This document shows, in pieces, positions 34,604-42,398 of a stretch of 64,000 nucleotides of DNA (its first letter is position 1; each line of letters starts with the position of its first letter). A program made the position numbers and the translations under genes. The notes below the pieces were generated by a model that ran no database searches, had not been told where the DNA came from, and saw nothing but the letters and a program-made list of their open reading frames with translations. Source of the DNA: Cryomorphaceae bacterium (GTDB lineage: Bacteria; Bacteroidota; Bacteroidia; Flavobacteriales; ECT2AJA-044); the NCBI GenBank assembly GCA_017798125.1, contig CP059070.1, positions 2,232,001 through 2,296,000 on the forward strand, read 5' to 3'.

Positions 34604-36757
34604 ATGCATAAAGGATTACTCGCCGTGGCGATGTTTACCGCCACTACCCTCACTGCTCAAGACATTACCGTTGAAGACATATGGCGAAAAGGGACTTTTC
34701 GTTCAGAAGGTGTCTACGGTGTCCGTTCCATGAATGACGGTGAGCACTACACTTCTTTAAACTACGGACCAGAAGGTGTGCAGGTCGTTCAATACAGTTA
34801 TGAAACCGGAGAAGCTGTGGACACCTTAGTAGGCGACGCACAGATTGACGGAGCGTCCATTCAAGGGTATAGTTTCAGTAGCGATGAGCAGAAAATGATG
34901 ATCGCTACAGAAATGGAAGGCGTTTACCGATACTCCACACGCGATGTGAACTTCATCTTCGACCGATCTACCGGAGAAGCATCTTTATTGAGCACTGAAA
35001 AGCAAATGTTTGCCACCTTCAGTCCCAATGGAGATCGAGTAGCCTTTGTCCGCAGCAATAACCTTTTCGTTAAAGACTTAGATTCTGGTGAAGAGACACA
35101 GGTCACTTTTGACGGTGAATGGAACAAAGTGCTCAATGGAGGAACCGACTGGGTATACGAAGAGGAGTTTGCCTTTGACAAAGCCTTCTTTTGGTCTCCG
35201 GATGGAAGCAAGATCGCGTACTACCGCTTCGATGAAAGCGAGGTGCCGATGATGGACATGGACATGTTCAACAATCAATTGTATCCAGAGAACTACACGT
35301 TTAAGTACCCAAAGGCGGGTGAAGCGAATTCAAAAGTTGAGATCAAGGTCTATGACCTTCAAAGCGGATCTATTACCAATGTTGATTTGGGCCGAAGTGG
35401 TGACTTCTACGTTCCCCGCATTAAGTGGACGGCGAGCAGCGATGCCCTCTGCACCATGGTGATGAATCGGCTTCAAAATGAGTTAGAGCTTCGTTTGGTG
35501 AATCCAAGTGACGGGTCATCACGCTCATTAATGACTGAAAAGGCCGAATCCTACATTGAGATCTCAGATGATTTGACCTTCTTGAACGACAACAGTTTTC
35601 TGTGGACCAGCGAAACAGACGGATACAATCATATCTATCACTACAAGGCTGATGGAAGCCTGAAAAAGCAAATCACCGAAGGCCCTTGGGATGTGACCAA
35701 CTTTTATGGGTACAACGCAAAGAGCGGATACCTGTATTTCCAGGCTTCGATGAACGAGCCGTATAACACCGAAGTGTATCGCGTTAAATTGAACGGAAAA
35801 AGTCTGAAGCAATTGAATCCTGCCGTAGGCAGTAACTCTGCACAATTCAGTTCTAGTTTCAAGTATTTCATTTTGACGCACAGCGATGCCAACACCCCGG
35901 CCAGCTATGCCCTCTACGCCTCCGACGGGAAGGAAGTGCGGTCGTTGAAGGACAACGCGGACCTGAAGGAGACGCTTGAAGGATATGGACTAGGAAGTAA
36001 GGAGTTCTTCTCTTTCGAAACCAGCGAAGGGGTGTCCTTGAATGGCTGGATGATGAAACCAGCAGATTTCGACGCATCCAAGAAATATCCTGTTTTGATG
36101 TACGTGTACGGTGGCCCAGGGTCTCAGACAGTGACCAACAGCTGGGGAGGATCCAACCATATGTGGTACCATATGCTGAATCAAAAAGGGTACATCGTTG
36201 TGAGTATCGATAACCGCGGTACCGGACATCGAGGAAGAGACTTTAGAACCGTGACGTATCAGCAGCTCGGGAAATACGAAATCGCCGATCAAATCGAAGG
36301 AGCTAAATACCTCGGAGGCCTGGATTACGTCGATGCCGATCGAATTGGTATTTGGGGATGGAGTTACGGAGGATATATGGCCAGCCTTGGGGTTTCCAAA
36401 GGTGCTGACGTATTCAAAATGGGTATTGCGGTTGCACCGGTCACTAACTGGCGTTATTACGACACCATTTACACGGAACGCTATATGCGCACTCCACAAG
36501 AAAATGCGGAAGGCTACGATGATAATTCCCCGATCAATCACGTCGAAAAGATCAAAGGATCGTATCTGCTGGTTCACGGATCGGCTGATGACAACGTACA
36601 TTATCAAAACACCATGGAGATGATTCGCGCACTCGTCAATGCGAATGTGCAGTTTGACTTGTTTGTTTACCCAGACAAGAACCACGGTATATATGGTGGA
36701 AACACACGTAACCACCTCTACACCAAAATGACCAGTTTCATTTTGGAGAACCTCTAA
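34604..36757 (+). CDS. Secreted dipeptidyl peptidase IV (S9 family)
   Basis: Serine peptidase releasing X-Pro type dipeptides from peptide N-termini, in the periplasm or on the surface. From ATG 34604 the 717-residue precursor has a signal peptide (MHKGLLAVAMFTATTLTAQ), a DPP4 beta-propeller including the Glu motif region WVYEEEFAF, and a catalytic domain with the nucleophile in GWSYGGYMAS, the Asp in HGSADDNVHYQ and the His in DKNHGIYGG. The longer open frame from 34550 is upstream sequence. A POT peptide transporter follows after 29 nt, so the pair digests and imports peptides. Confidence 0.95.
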   Translation: MHKGLLAVAMFTATTLTAQDITVEDIWRKGTFRSEGVYGVRSMNDGEHYTSLNYGPEGVQVVQYSYETGEAVDTLVGDAQIDGASIQGYSFSSDEQKMMIATEMEGVYRYSTRDVNFIFDRSTGEASLLSTEKQMFATFSPNGDRVAFVRSNNLFVKDLDSGEETQVTFDGEWNKVLNGGTDWVYEEEFAFDKAFFWSPDGSKIAYYRFDESEVPMMDMDMFNNQLYPENYTFKYPKAGEANSKVEIKVYDLQSGSITNVDLGRSGDFYVPRIKWTASSDALCTMVMNRLQNELELRLVNPSDGSSRSLMTEKAESYIEISDDLTFLNDNSFLWTSETDGYNHIYHYKADGSLKKQITEGPWDVTNFYGYNAKSGYLYFQASMNEPYNTEVYRVKLNGKSLKQLNPAVGSNSAQFSSSFKYFILTHSDANTPASYALYASDGKEVRSLKDNADLKETLEGYGLGSKEFFSFETSEGVSLNGWMMKPADFDASKKYPVLMYVYGGPGSQTVTNSWGGSNHMWYHMLNQKGYIVVSIDNRGTGHRGRDFRTVTYQQLGKYEIADQIEGAKYLGGLDYVDADRIGIWGWSYGGYMASLGVSKGADVFKMGIAVAPVTNWRYYDTIYTERYMRTPQENAEGYDDNSPINHVEKIKGSYLLVHGSADDNVHYQNTMEMIRALVNANVQFDLFVYPDKNHGIYGGNTRNHLYTKMTSFILENL
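35816..35832 (-). repeat. Hairpin element with altered flank
   Basis: CTGCC-TAC-GGCAG-GATT: perfect stem and loop, but GATT in place of GATG. In the dipeptidyl peptidase gene, antisense. Confidence 0.45.
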
Positions 36758-36786
36758 GCTCAAAACCTAACTAAAAAGAAAGCTGA

Positions 36787-38265
36787 ATGTCTGAAGTTCA
36801 AGTAAAACAAGGCCACCCGAGTGGATTATGGGTGCTCTTCATGTCAGAAATGTGGGAGCGTTTCTGCTACTATGGAATGCGTACCCTATTGACTTTGTAC
36901 TTAGTCAAATCCTTGATGAAAGGTGATGCGGATGCCGCTTTGATCTATGGTGCCTACACAGCACTTGTCTATGCTGCTCCAGTTCTCGGAGGCCGTATGG
37001 CGGACCGATTCTTAGGATACCGCTATGCCATTATCCTGGGAGCCATCCTGATGTCCATCGGTGAATTCATGATCATAGTGCAGCCTACAGACTTCTGGTT
37101 GTTGGCCGGAATGGGAGGAATCATCATTGGTAATGGGTATTTCAAAGCCAATATCTCAACCATTGTAGGAAAGCTATACGAGGATGGAGATCCCCGCCGG
37201 GACTCTGGTTTTACGATTTTCTACATCGGTATCAACATCGGTGCACTTTTAGCAACAACCATCGTGGCCTATGTAGGAGAAACCTATGGCTTCCACTACG
37301 GATTCGGCTTAGCCGGTATCGGTATGCTTGTGGGTGGCTTGGTGTTCTATCTGGGGCGTGACCGCTACGCAGAAGCACCAGGTGTAGACATTCCTGAAGC
37401 GGGCTTGAAAAAGAGCTTTGCTGGACTGAGCAACGTTACGCTTATCACCATTGGGTCTATTTTGGCCATTCCGCTTTGTTTCTTCTTGATCAGCCAGAAC
37501 CAGATCATGGATTACCTGCTGCTTGCCTTATTCGCCTATGTAGCCTACAGTTTGATTTCCACTGGGGCTAAGGACGGAAAGGTCTGGAGAGATCGTATGA
37601 TTGCACTGGTCATCTTCATGTTGATCAACATTACCTTCTGGGCATGTTTTGAGCAAGCAGGAACATCTCTGACGCTTTATGCGGATCGAAATGTCGACCG
37701 TGTGATTTGGGGATGGACCATGCCGGCTTCCATGACGCAGTTCTTTAACCCATTCTTCATCGTGACCTTCGGATCCATCTTCTCCGTAATGTGGATCAAA
37801 TTGTCTGAGATGGGTAAGAACCCGAGTATCCCAATGAAATTTGCTTTGGGAATTCTCCAATTAGGAGTTGGATTCTTGGTAACTCTAGTAGCCGTGAATT
37901 TTGCTGATGACTATAAAGTGCCTTTGTTAACACTTGTGTTGCTGTACATGCTGCACACCACTGGGGAACTCTTCCTCTCACCCATCGGTCTTTCCATGGT
38001 GACCAAATTGGCTCCGAAAGAAATTGCCGGTACCGCTATGGGTGGATGGTTCCTGAGTTTTGCCATTGCAAACTTCGTAGCGGGTAAAATTGCGGCCTTG
38101 ACGGGAATTGAGCACGGAGGCGGCGGAGAAGCTGTTGACCTTGGCGCTCAGCTCGAGCAATACACGAGCATTTTCGGAAACATCGGATTTGTATTGGTTG
38201 GATTTGCCGTACTCATTATGTTGTTGCGCAAGCCACTCAATAAGCTCATGCACGGAGTAGTTTAA
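36787..38265 (+). CDS. POT-family proton-coupled peptide transporter
   Basis: Imports di- and tripeptides with protons. The 492-residue protein has the POT signatures: EMWERFCYYGMRTLLTLYL (the ExxER motif at the start of helix 1), GGRMADRFLGYR, and GYFKANISTIVGKLY with FYIGINIGAL, plus about 12-14 membrane helices. Its position 29 nt after the secreted dipeptidyl peptidase gene points to one operon for peptide use. Confidence 0.95.
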   Translation: MSEVQVKQGHPSGLWVLFMSEMWERFCYYGMRTLLTLYLVKSLMKGDADAALIYGAYTALVYAAPVLGGRMADRFLGYRYAIILGAILMSIGEFMIIVQPTDFWLLAGMGGIIIGNGYFKANISTIVGKLYEDGDPRRDSGFTIFYIGINIGALLATTIVAYVGETYGFHYGFGLAGIGMLVGGLVFYLGRDRYAEAPGVDIPEAGLKKSFAGLSNVTLITIGSILAIPLCFFLISQNQIMDYLLLALFAYVAYSLISTGAKDGKVWRDRMIALVIFMLINITFWACFEQAGTSLTLYADRNVDRVIWGWTMPASMTQFFNPFFIVTFGSIFSVMWIKLSEMGKNPSIPMKFALGILQLGVGFLVTLVAVNFADDYKVPLLTLVLLYMLHTTGELFLSPIGLSMVTKLAPKEIAGTAMGGWFLSFAIANFVAGKIAALTGIEHGGGGEAVDLGAQLEQYTSIFGNIGFVLVGFAVLIMLLRKPLNKLMHGVV

Positions 38266-38336
38266 AATATGTCCGATGGGTTACACTTAGGTGCCCATCT
38301 GTTTTCGATCTTTGTAATCACAATAGTCAAAGAATC

Positions 38337-38903
38337 ATGAAAAAGTACATACTAGCACTGTCCTTCATTGTCACGGCTTCCTTCTCTTTTAGCGCTTTTG
38401 CGCCTAAGGAGGACAAGATCAATTGGGTCTCTATGGAAGAAGCGGTTGCGATGACCGATAAGAAACCAAAGAAAATCCTGATTGACGTATACACCAATTG
38501 GTGTGGGCCGTGTAAGCGCATGGCGAGCACAACCTTTGTGCATCCATTCATTGTGAGCTACGTCAATGAGAATTACTACGCCGTTAAATTCAACGCTGAA
38601 GGAAACGACACCGTAGAGTTCAAAGGCAATGTCTATGTCAACAAGCAATTCAATCCAGCCAACGTCAATCGCCGAAATGGGACGCACGACTTTACACGAG
38701 CCATTGCGCCTGTGAATGGCCGCATCGCCTACCCTACGATTGTTTATTTGGACGAGGATTTGAACTATTTGACAGGGGTTCAAGGTGCCTATGGTGCCAA
38801 AGATATTGAGCCCATCCTCAAATGGTTTGCTACTGATACGCATGAAGAGAATCCGGACTTTAACTCCTATAAAGCGAGTTTTGTGTCGGAGATTCCAGAT
38901 TAA
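38337..38903 (+). CDS. Secreted thioredoxin-fold protein
   Basis: A 188-residue protein with a signal peptide (MKKYILALSFIVTASFSFSAF) and a thioredoxin active site WCGPCKRM at about residue 58. The C-terminal region reads YPTIVYLDED with the cis-Pro typical of the fold. It probably handles disulfides in the periplasm; the partner is unknown. An intrinsic terminator follows. Confidence 0.88.
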   Translation: MKKYILALSFIVTASFSFSAFAPKEDKINWVSMEEAVAMTDKKPKKILIDVYTNWCGPCKRMASTTFVHPFIVSYVNENYYAVKFNAEGNDTVEFKGNVYVNKQFNPANVNRRNGTHDFTRAIAPVNGRIAYPTIVYLDEDLNYLTGVQGAYGAKDIEPILKWFATDTHEENPDFNSYKASFVSEIPD

Positions 38904-38916
38904 CTAGAATACCAAG

Positions 38917-38940
38917 ACCCCCACTTTCCTGGGGGTTTTG
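38917..38940 (+). terminator. Intrinsic terminator after the thioredoxin gene
   Basis: ACCCCC pairs with GGGGGT around the loop ACTTTCCT, followed by TTTTGTTTTG. It ends 10 nt before the operator of the next operon. Confidence 0.8.
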
Positions 38941-38950
38941 TTTTGACCTA

Positions 38951-38972
38951 TAATTAGATGTTTATCTAATTA
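38951..38972. promoter_or_regulatory. Perfect palindromic operator of the ArsR-type regulator
   Basis: TAATTAGAT-N4-ATCTAATTA, a perfect 9-bp inverted repeat, lies immediately upstream of the -7 box of the ArsR/SdpR-like gene. This is the expected place and symmetry for autorepression by a winged-helix dimer. Confidence 0.7.
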
Positions 38973-38975
38973 TCT

Positions 38976-38983
38976 TATATTTG
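38976..38983 (+). promoter_or_regulatory. TAnnTTTG -7 box directly before the sdpR-like gene
   Basis: TATATTTG ends 3 nt before the ATG at 38987, predicting a leaderless transcript. The adjacent palindrome would cover the -33 region, so the repressor would block polymerase binding. Confidence 0.5.
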
Positions 38984-38986
38984 AGT

Positions 38987-39247
38987 ATGCAGGATGTATT
39001 CAAAGCTCTAGGTGACCCAACAAGGCGCGCCATTCTTGAAATGCTCAAGGTAAAAGATCTCAATGCCGGAGAAATTGCAGAGGCTTTTAACATGAGTAAG
39101 CCCAGCATCTCACACCATCTTGAATTGCTGCACCGAGCAAACTTAGTATCTCGCGAAAAACAGGGTCAATTCGTTGTTTACACCCTGAATACAACTGTAT
39201 TTCAAGAACTTCTTCAATGGATTGTTGAATTAAAGAGCAGCAAATGA
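38987..39247 (+). CDS. ArsR-family (SdpR-like) winged-helix repressor
   Basis: An 86-residue repressor with the ArsR fold: FKALGDPTRRAILEMLK, then LNAGEIAEAFNMSKPSISHHLELLHRA as the recognition region, and a beta-wing (EKQGQFVVYTLN). It has no cysteine cluster for metal sensing. It overlaps by ATGA with an SdpI-like membrane protein gene, the arrangement of B. subtilis sdpRI, where SdpI sequesters SdpR at the membrane. I chose ATG 38987; the TTG at 38981 lies inside the promoter box. Confidence 0.93.
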   Translation: MQDVFKALGDPTRRAILEMLKVKDLNAGEIAEAFNMSKPSISHHLELLHRANLVSREKQGQFVVYTLNTTVFQELLQWIVELKSSK

Positions 39248-39909
39248 AAAAGCAAAACCTCCGCTTCGAATTACTCGCATTGTGCTTGGTCTTATTCCCT
39301 ATCGTCTATGCCTTGTCGGTGTACGATCAGATTCCGGAGACCATGGTGACTCACTACAACATTAAAGGAGAACCGGACGGATTTCAGGAAAAGAACTTTG
39401 TCTATTTCCTGATCCTCCCAGGTGTTAGCTTTATGCTGAATTTAGTTTTGGCCTCAATACCGGCACTTATGCCAGAAGAGGATCAAAAAGCCAGTACGCT
39501 TCGAATGATCCAAGCGACGCGCATTGCTACGCTACTTCTACTGGGGGGTATCGCCATTTCTATGGTTCAAACTACGGATGGACGAAGCCCAGACTACCTG
39601 TTTCGCTGGCTTGGAGGCGGAATCTTCCTCTTGACTCTACTCTTGGGAAATTACATGAAAGAAATCAAGACTAATGAGTTTGCAGGAATGCGAAACCGGT
39701 TTACACTTAGCGATCCCGAGGTATGGAAAGTCACTCATCGCCGATCGTCTTATTGGTTCTTTTACTCTGGATTAGTGGGTTTAATTGCAACCGTTTTCAT
39801 TGAAACACCCATCCTATTCGGTGCAAGCCTTTTCATACTCATAGGCCTTTGCCTTATGTCCTGGAAGATTTCCGCAAGTGAATTCCGAAAGCGCAACCCT
39901 GAACAATAG
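39244..39909 (+). CDS. SdpI/DUF1648-family membrane protein
   Basis: A 221-residue membrane protein with the DUF1648 motif (YDQIPETMVTHYNIKGEPDGF) near the N-terminus and an SdpI-like C-terminal half (AGMRNRFTLSDPEVWKVTHR), with about six membrane segments. In B. subtilis SdpI gives immunity to the killing peptide SdpC and binds the repressor SdpR. No SdpC-like toxin gene is seen nearby, so this pair may answer to foreign toxins or other envelope insults (inference). Confidence 0.9.
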   Translation: MKKQNLRFELLALCLVLFPIVYALSVYDQIPETMVTHYNIKGEPDGFQEKNFVYFLILPGVSFMLNLVLASIPALMPEEDQKASTLRMIQATRIATLLLLGGIAISMVQTTDGRSPDYLFRWLGGGIFLLTLLLGNYMKEIKTNEFAGMRNRFTLSDPEVWKVTHRRSSYWFFYSGLVGLIATVFIETPILFGASLFILIGLCLMSWKISASEFRKRNPEQ

Positions 39910-39955
39910 GCCTTCCATAAGGATTTACTATTTTCAGACCTCTTAAATTGACTCC

Positions 39956-41377
39956 ATGAAAAGATTAGTTACCCTCTCCTTTATCCTTTGTACTGTTTTG
40001 GCCTACGGCCAGATGCTCGTTTCCGGCAATCAGATCGCCACGTATACAGCCGCAGATATTTCCAGCCAACTCGGAATCCCAGTACCCTACGGTGTAACCG
40101 CGTACAAGATTTTGTATACCACACCTGGTTCAGACGGAGTTACAGACACAGCTTCAGGGCTACTGTGCGTACCTGACGACGCTTCTCTCTCCTACCCTAT
40201 CCTCAACTACAACCACGGAACCACCGACGGGAAGCAAGACTGCCCTTCCAATCTTCAAGGAGGAACCTTTCTTTCCCTAGGCTTTTCTAGTCAGGGTTAC
40301 ATTGTTGCTGCTCCAGATTACCTCGGAATGGGTGAATCCCGTGGGTTCCATCCCTATGTACACGCCGCTACTCACGGCCAAGCTTCTGTGGACATGCTTT
40401 TCGCTATTGAAACCTATTTAAACAATAATGGAATTGCCCATGAGGATCAGCTCTTCATCAGCGGATACTCGCAAGGTGGTCATGCAGGAATGGCTACTCA
40501 AAAGCTGATCGAAGCGCAATATATGTCTGATTTTAATCTGGCTGCTTCTGGACACATGTCCGGACCATATTCCATCTCCAAGGTCATGAAGGATGTCATT
40601 CTAGCCGATGTGAACTACGGAACTGTAGCATTCGTGCCTTACGTGGTCATGGGCTATCAAGAAGTCTATGGAAACTTGTACAATGACCTGACGGACATCT
40701 TCAAGGCTCCCTATGCACCTTTCTGCCAGCAGTTTTACAACGGCACCATTTCTCTAACCAATTTGAACATCCAGCTCTTAACTCAATTGTCCATTAACGA
40801 AGGGAACTCCTACCCCTACGGCATGTTCCAAGACTCTATCGTCAACTCCCTCCGAACCGACCCAAACCACCGACTGAACCTAGTACTTCAGGACAATGAT
40901 GTGTGGAACTTCAACGCCACTACCCCTACCCGCATGTACTACTGTGATGCAGACGAGCAAGTCTCCTACATCAATGCTCTATTCGCAGACAGCGCAATGA
41001 ATGCCAATGGGGCAACTGATGTGCAGGCCATACAGGTCGATCCCAATCAAAGTCATGGAGGATGTGCCCCACTGGCAACACTGGCCGCGATTCTCTATTT
41101 CGACCAGTATGCGACCATCGGACTTGAAGAACACAACACGCTTGAGGGTGTTCGCGTCTACCCGAACCCCGCGGCCGATCAAATCTCTATCGACCTCGAG
41201 GGAACGGAGAATGCTTCGGTTACTGTCGTCGACGGGGCTGGTCGTGTGGTCTTTAAGAAAGAAATTGTACCTTTTGGACCACAAACCATCCTAGTGAGCA
41301 GCTGGAGTTCAGGAGTTTATCTGCTTTCGATTGAGCAGAATGGCCTCCTGCATCAGCAGCGGCTCGTCATCGAATGA
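39956..41377 (+). CDS. T9SS-exported alpha/beta hydrolase
   Basis: A secreted hydrolase with a T9SS sorting domain. The 473-residue precursor has a signal peptide (MKRLVTLSFILCTVLAYG), an alpha/beta-hydrolase core with the nucleophile elbow GYSQGGHAG and upstream NYNHGTTDG, similar to secretory lipases, and a C-terminal domain beginning VRVYPNPAADQISIDL and ending GVYLLSIEQNG. The catalytic Asp and His may be DADEQVSY and QSHGGCAP. Substrate unknown, probably an ester. The downstream PAP2 gene overlaps its stop codon. Confidence 0.9.
   Translation: MKRLVTLSFILCTVLAYGQMLVSGNQIATYTAADISSQLGIPVPYGVTAYKILYTTPGSDGVTDTASGLLCVPDDASLSYPILNYNHGTTDGKQDCPSNLQGGTFLSLGFSSQGYIVAAPDYLGMGESRGFHPYVHAATHGQASVDMLFAIETYLNNNGIAHEDQLFISGYSQGGHAGMATQKLIEAQYMSDFNLAASGHMSGPYSISKVMKDVILADVNYGTVAFVPYVVMGYQEVYGNLYNDLTDIFKAPYAPFCQQFYNGTISLTNLNIQLLTQLSINEGNSYPYGMFQDSIVNSLRTDPNHRLNLVLQDNDVWNFNATTPTRMYYCDADEQVSYINALFADSAMNANGATDVQAIQVDPNQSHGGCAPLATLAAILYFDQYATIGLEEHNTLEGVRVYPNPAADQISIDLEGTENASVTVVDGAGRVVFKKEIVPFGPQTILVSSWSSGVYLLSIEQNGLLHQQRLVIE
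39999..40015 (+). repeat. Hairpin-GATG element, copy I
   Basis: TGGCC-TAC-GGCCA-GATG, in the signal-peptide region of the T9SS hydrolase gene, sense; encodes AYGQM. Confidence 0.75.
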
Positions 41378-42162
41378 TGAAAAGACGTGTCCTCTACCTA
41401 ATAACCTTACTTTGCTTTGGCCACCTTTCGTTTGGCCAAATCAACTATCAACTTACATGGCAAAGGGAAGCTACTATTGCTTCGGCTAATTTGTTAATTC
41501 TGGCTACGGGCTTGCCCGCATACCAAGAAGTTCAGCCTTATGAGTGGTATCAGGTTTTTGATCTACCAGCGCCTGAACTCTACACCATTGATCGCGGGGC
41601 CATTGAAAATTGGAACCCTGAGATTGCTAAGAACAGTGATTATGTCCTCGGAGGACTGATGCTTCTTCCGTTTGCTTCTCTGGCTAGCCAAGAGGTTCAA
41701 GAACAAGCAGGAACGTACCTGTTCATGTATGGTGAAGTCCTCGTTTCAACAGGATTGATTACCGCGGCCATTAAAGGATGGACGGAGCGCGCACGCCCAT
41801 ACGTATACAACAATACCGTCCCGCTGGAAGAACGTATTTCACAGAGCTCAATGCGTTCGTTCGTGAGCGGACATACTGCCTTAGCATTTGGAGCCGCCAG
41901 CTTTATGAGTACGACCTACATGGACCTTCATCCAGATGATCCTTTTCGATGGGTAGTTCTCGCCGGAACATTTGGAGCCGCTGGTCTTGTTGGATATATG
42001 CGGGTTGAAAGTGGCCAGCATTTTCCTACGGACGTCATTGCCGGTGCCGCTATTGGAACGGCCATTGGTTGGGCTATTCCCGCTCTCCACCGTGAGGCCC
42101 GCTACCGCGGAATTCGCTGGAATGCCGGCTGGAACCAATTCCGACTTGTCTGGGATTTCTGA
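41374..42162 (+). CDS. PAP2-family lipid phosphatase, exported
   Basis: A 262-residue protein with a signal peptide or anchor (YLITLLCFGHLSFG) and the three PAP2 phosphatase motifs: KGWTERARPY, SFVSGHTA and SGQHFPTDVIAG. It probably dephosphorylates a lipid phosphate such as undecaprenyl pyrophosphate or phosphatidate on the periplasmic side. It is co-transcribed with the T9SS hydrolase (ATGATG overlap). Confidence 0.92.
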   Translation: MMKRRVLYLITLLCFGHLSFGQINYQLTWQREATIASANLLILATGLPAYQEVQPYEWYQVFDLPAPELYTIDRGAIENWNPEIAKNSDYVLGGLMLLPFASLASQEVQEQAGTYLFMYGEVLVSTGLITAAIKGWTERARPYVYNNTVPLEERISQSSMRSFVSGHTALAFGAASFMSTTYMDLHPDDPFRWVVLAGTFGAAGLVGYMRVESGQHFPTDVIAGAAIGTAIGWAIPALHREARYRGIRWNAGWNQFRLVWDF

Positions 42163-42210
42163 TCTGCGTTTTTTTTGACGTAACTGCTCGCACTGCTTAT
42201 TTCATTTCTT

Positions 42211-42218
42211 TATATTTG
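42211..42218 (+). promoter_or_regulatory. TAnnTTTG -7 box for tRNA-His
   Basis: TATATTTG followed by C, ending 14 nt before the mature tRNA 5' end. No TTG is at the usual -33 distance. Confidence 0.55.
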
Positions 42219-42232
42219 CCGTCCTGAAAAAT

Positions 42233-42307
42233 GGTGGCTATAGCTCAGTTGGTTAGAGCGCCGGATTGTGGTTCCGGAGGTCGTGGGTTCGAACCCCATT
42301 AGCCACC
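42233..42307 (+). tRNA. tRNA-His (anticodon GTG)
   Basis: Complete cloverleaf: acceptor GTGGCTA/TAGCCAC, D arm AGCTCAGTTGGTTAGAGC, anticodon stem CCGGA/TCCGG with anticodon GTG at 42268-42270, and T arm GTGGG TTCGAAC CCCAT (with one mismatch or wobble). The extra G at 42233 pairs with the discriminator C at 42307, the histidine identity element. CCA is not encoded. An intrinsic terminator follows within 10 nt. Confidence 0.97.
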
Positions 42308-42316
42308 CTAGAAAAA

Positions 42317-42340
42317 AGCTCGCATTCGCGGGCTTTTCTC
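42317..42340 (+). terminator. Intrinsic terminator after tRNA-His
   Basis: AGCTCGC pairs with GCGGGCT (one G-U) around the loop ATTC, followed by TTTTCTCTTTT. Confidence 0.8.
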
Positions 42341-42386
42341 TTTTACAATCACAACGGTTGCTCGGTCGTTATACCTTACGAATAAT

Positions 42387-42394
42387 TAACTTTG
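42387..42394 (+). promoter_or_regulatory. TAnnTTTG -7 box directly before copA
   Basis: TAACTTTG is separated from the copA ATG at 42399 by exactly four nucleotides (TTTC), predicting a leaderless transcript. The nearest upstream TTG (42358-42360) is 26 nt away, too far for a standard -33. Confidence 0.45.
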
Positions 42395-42398
42395 TTTC

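Noticed and set aside
35990-36763. A 257-codon antisense frame opposite the dipeptidyl peptidase gene.
   Set aside because: It covers the catalytic domain of a clear S9 peptidase; its composition is unlike a real protein.
42169-42176. Run of T after the PAP2 gene as a terminator.
   Set aside because: No stem precedes it.
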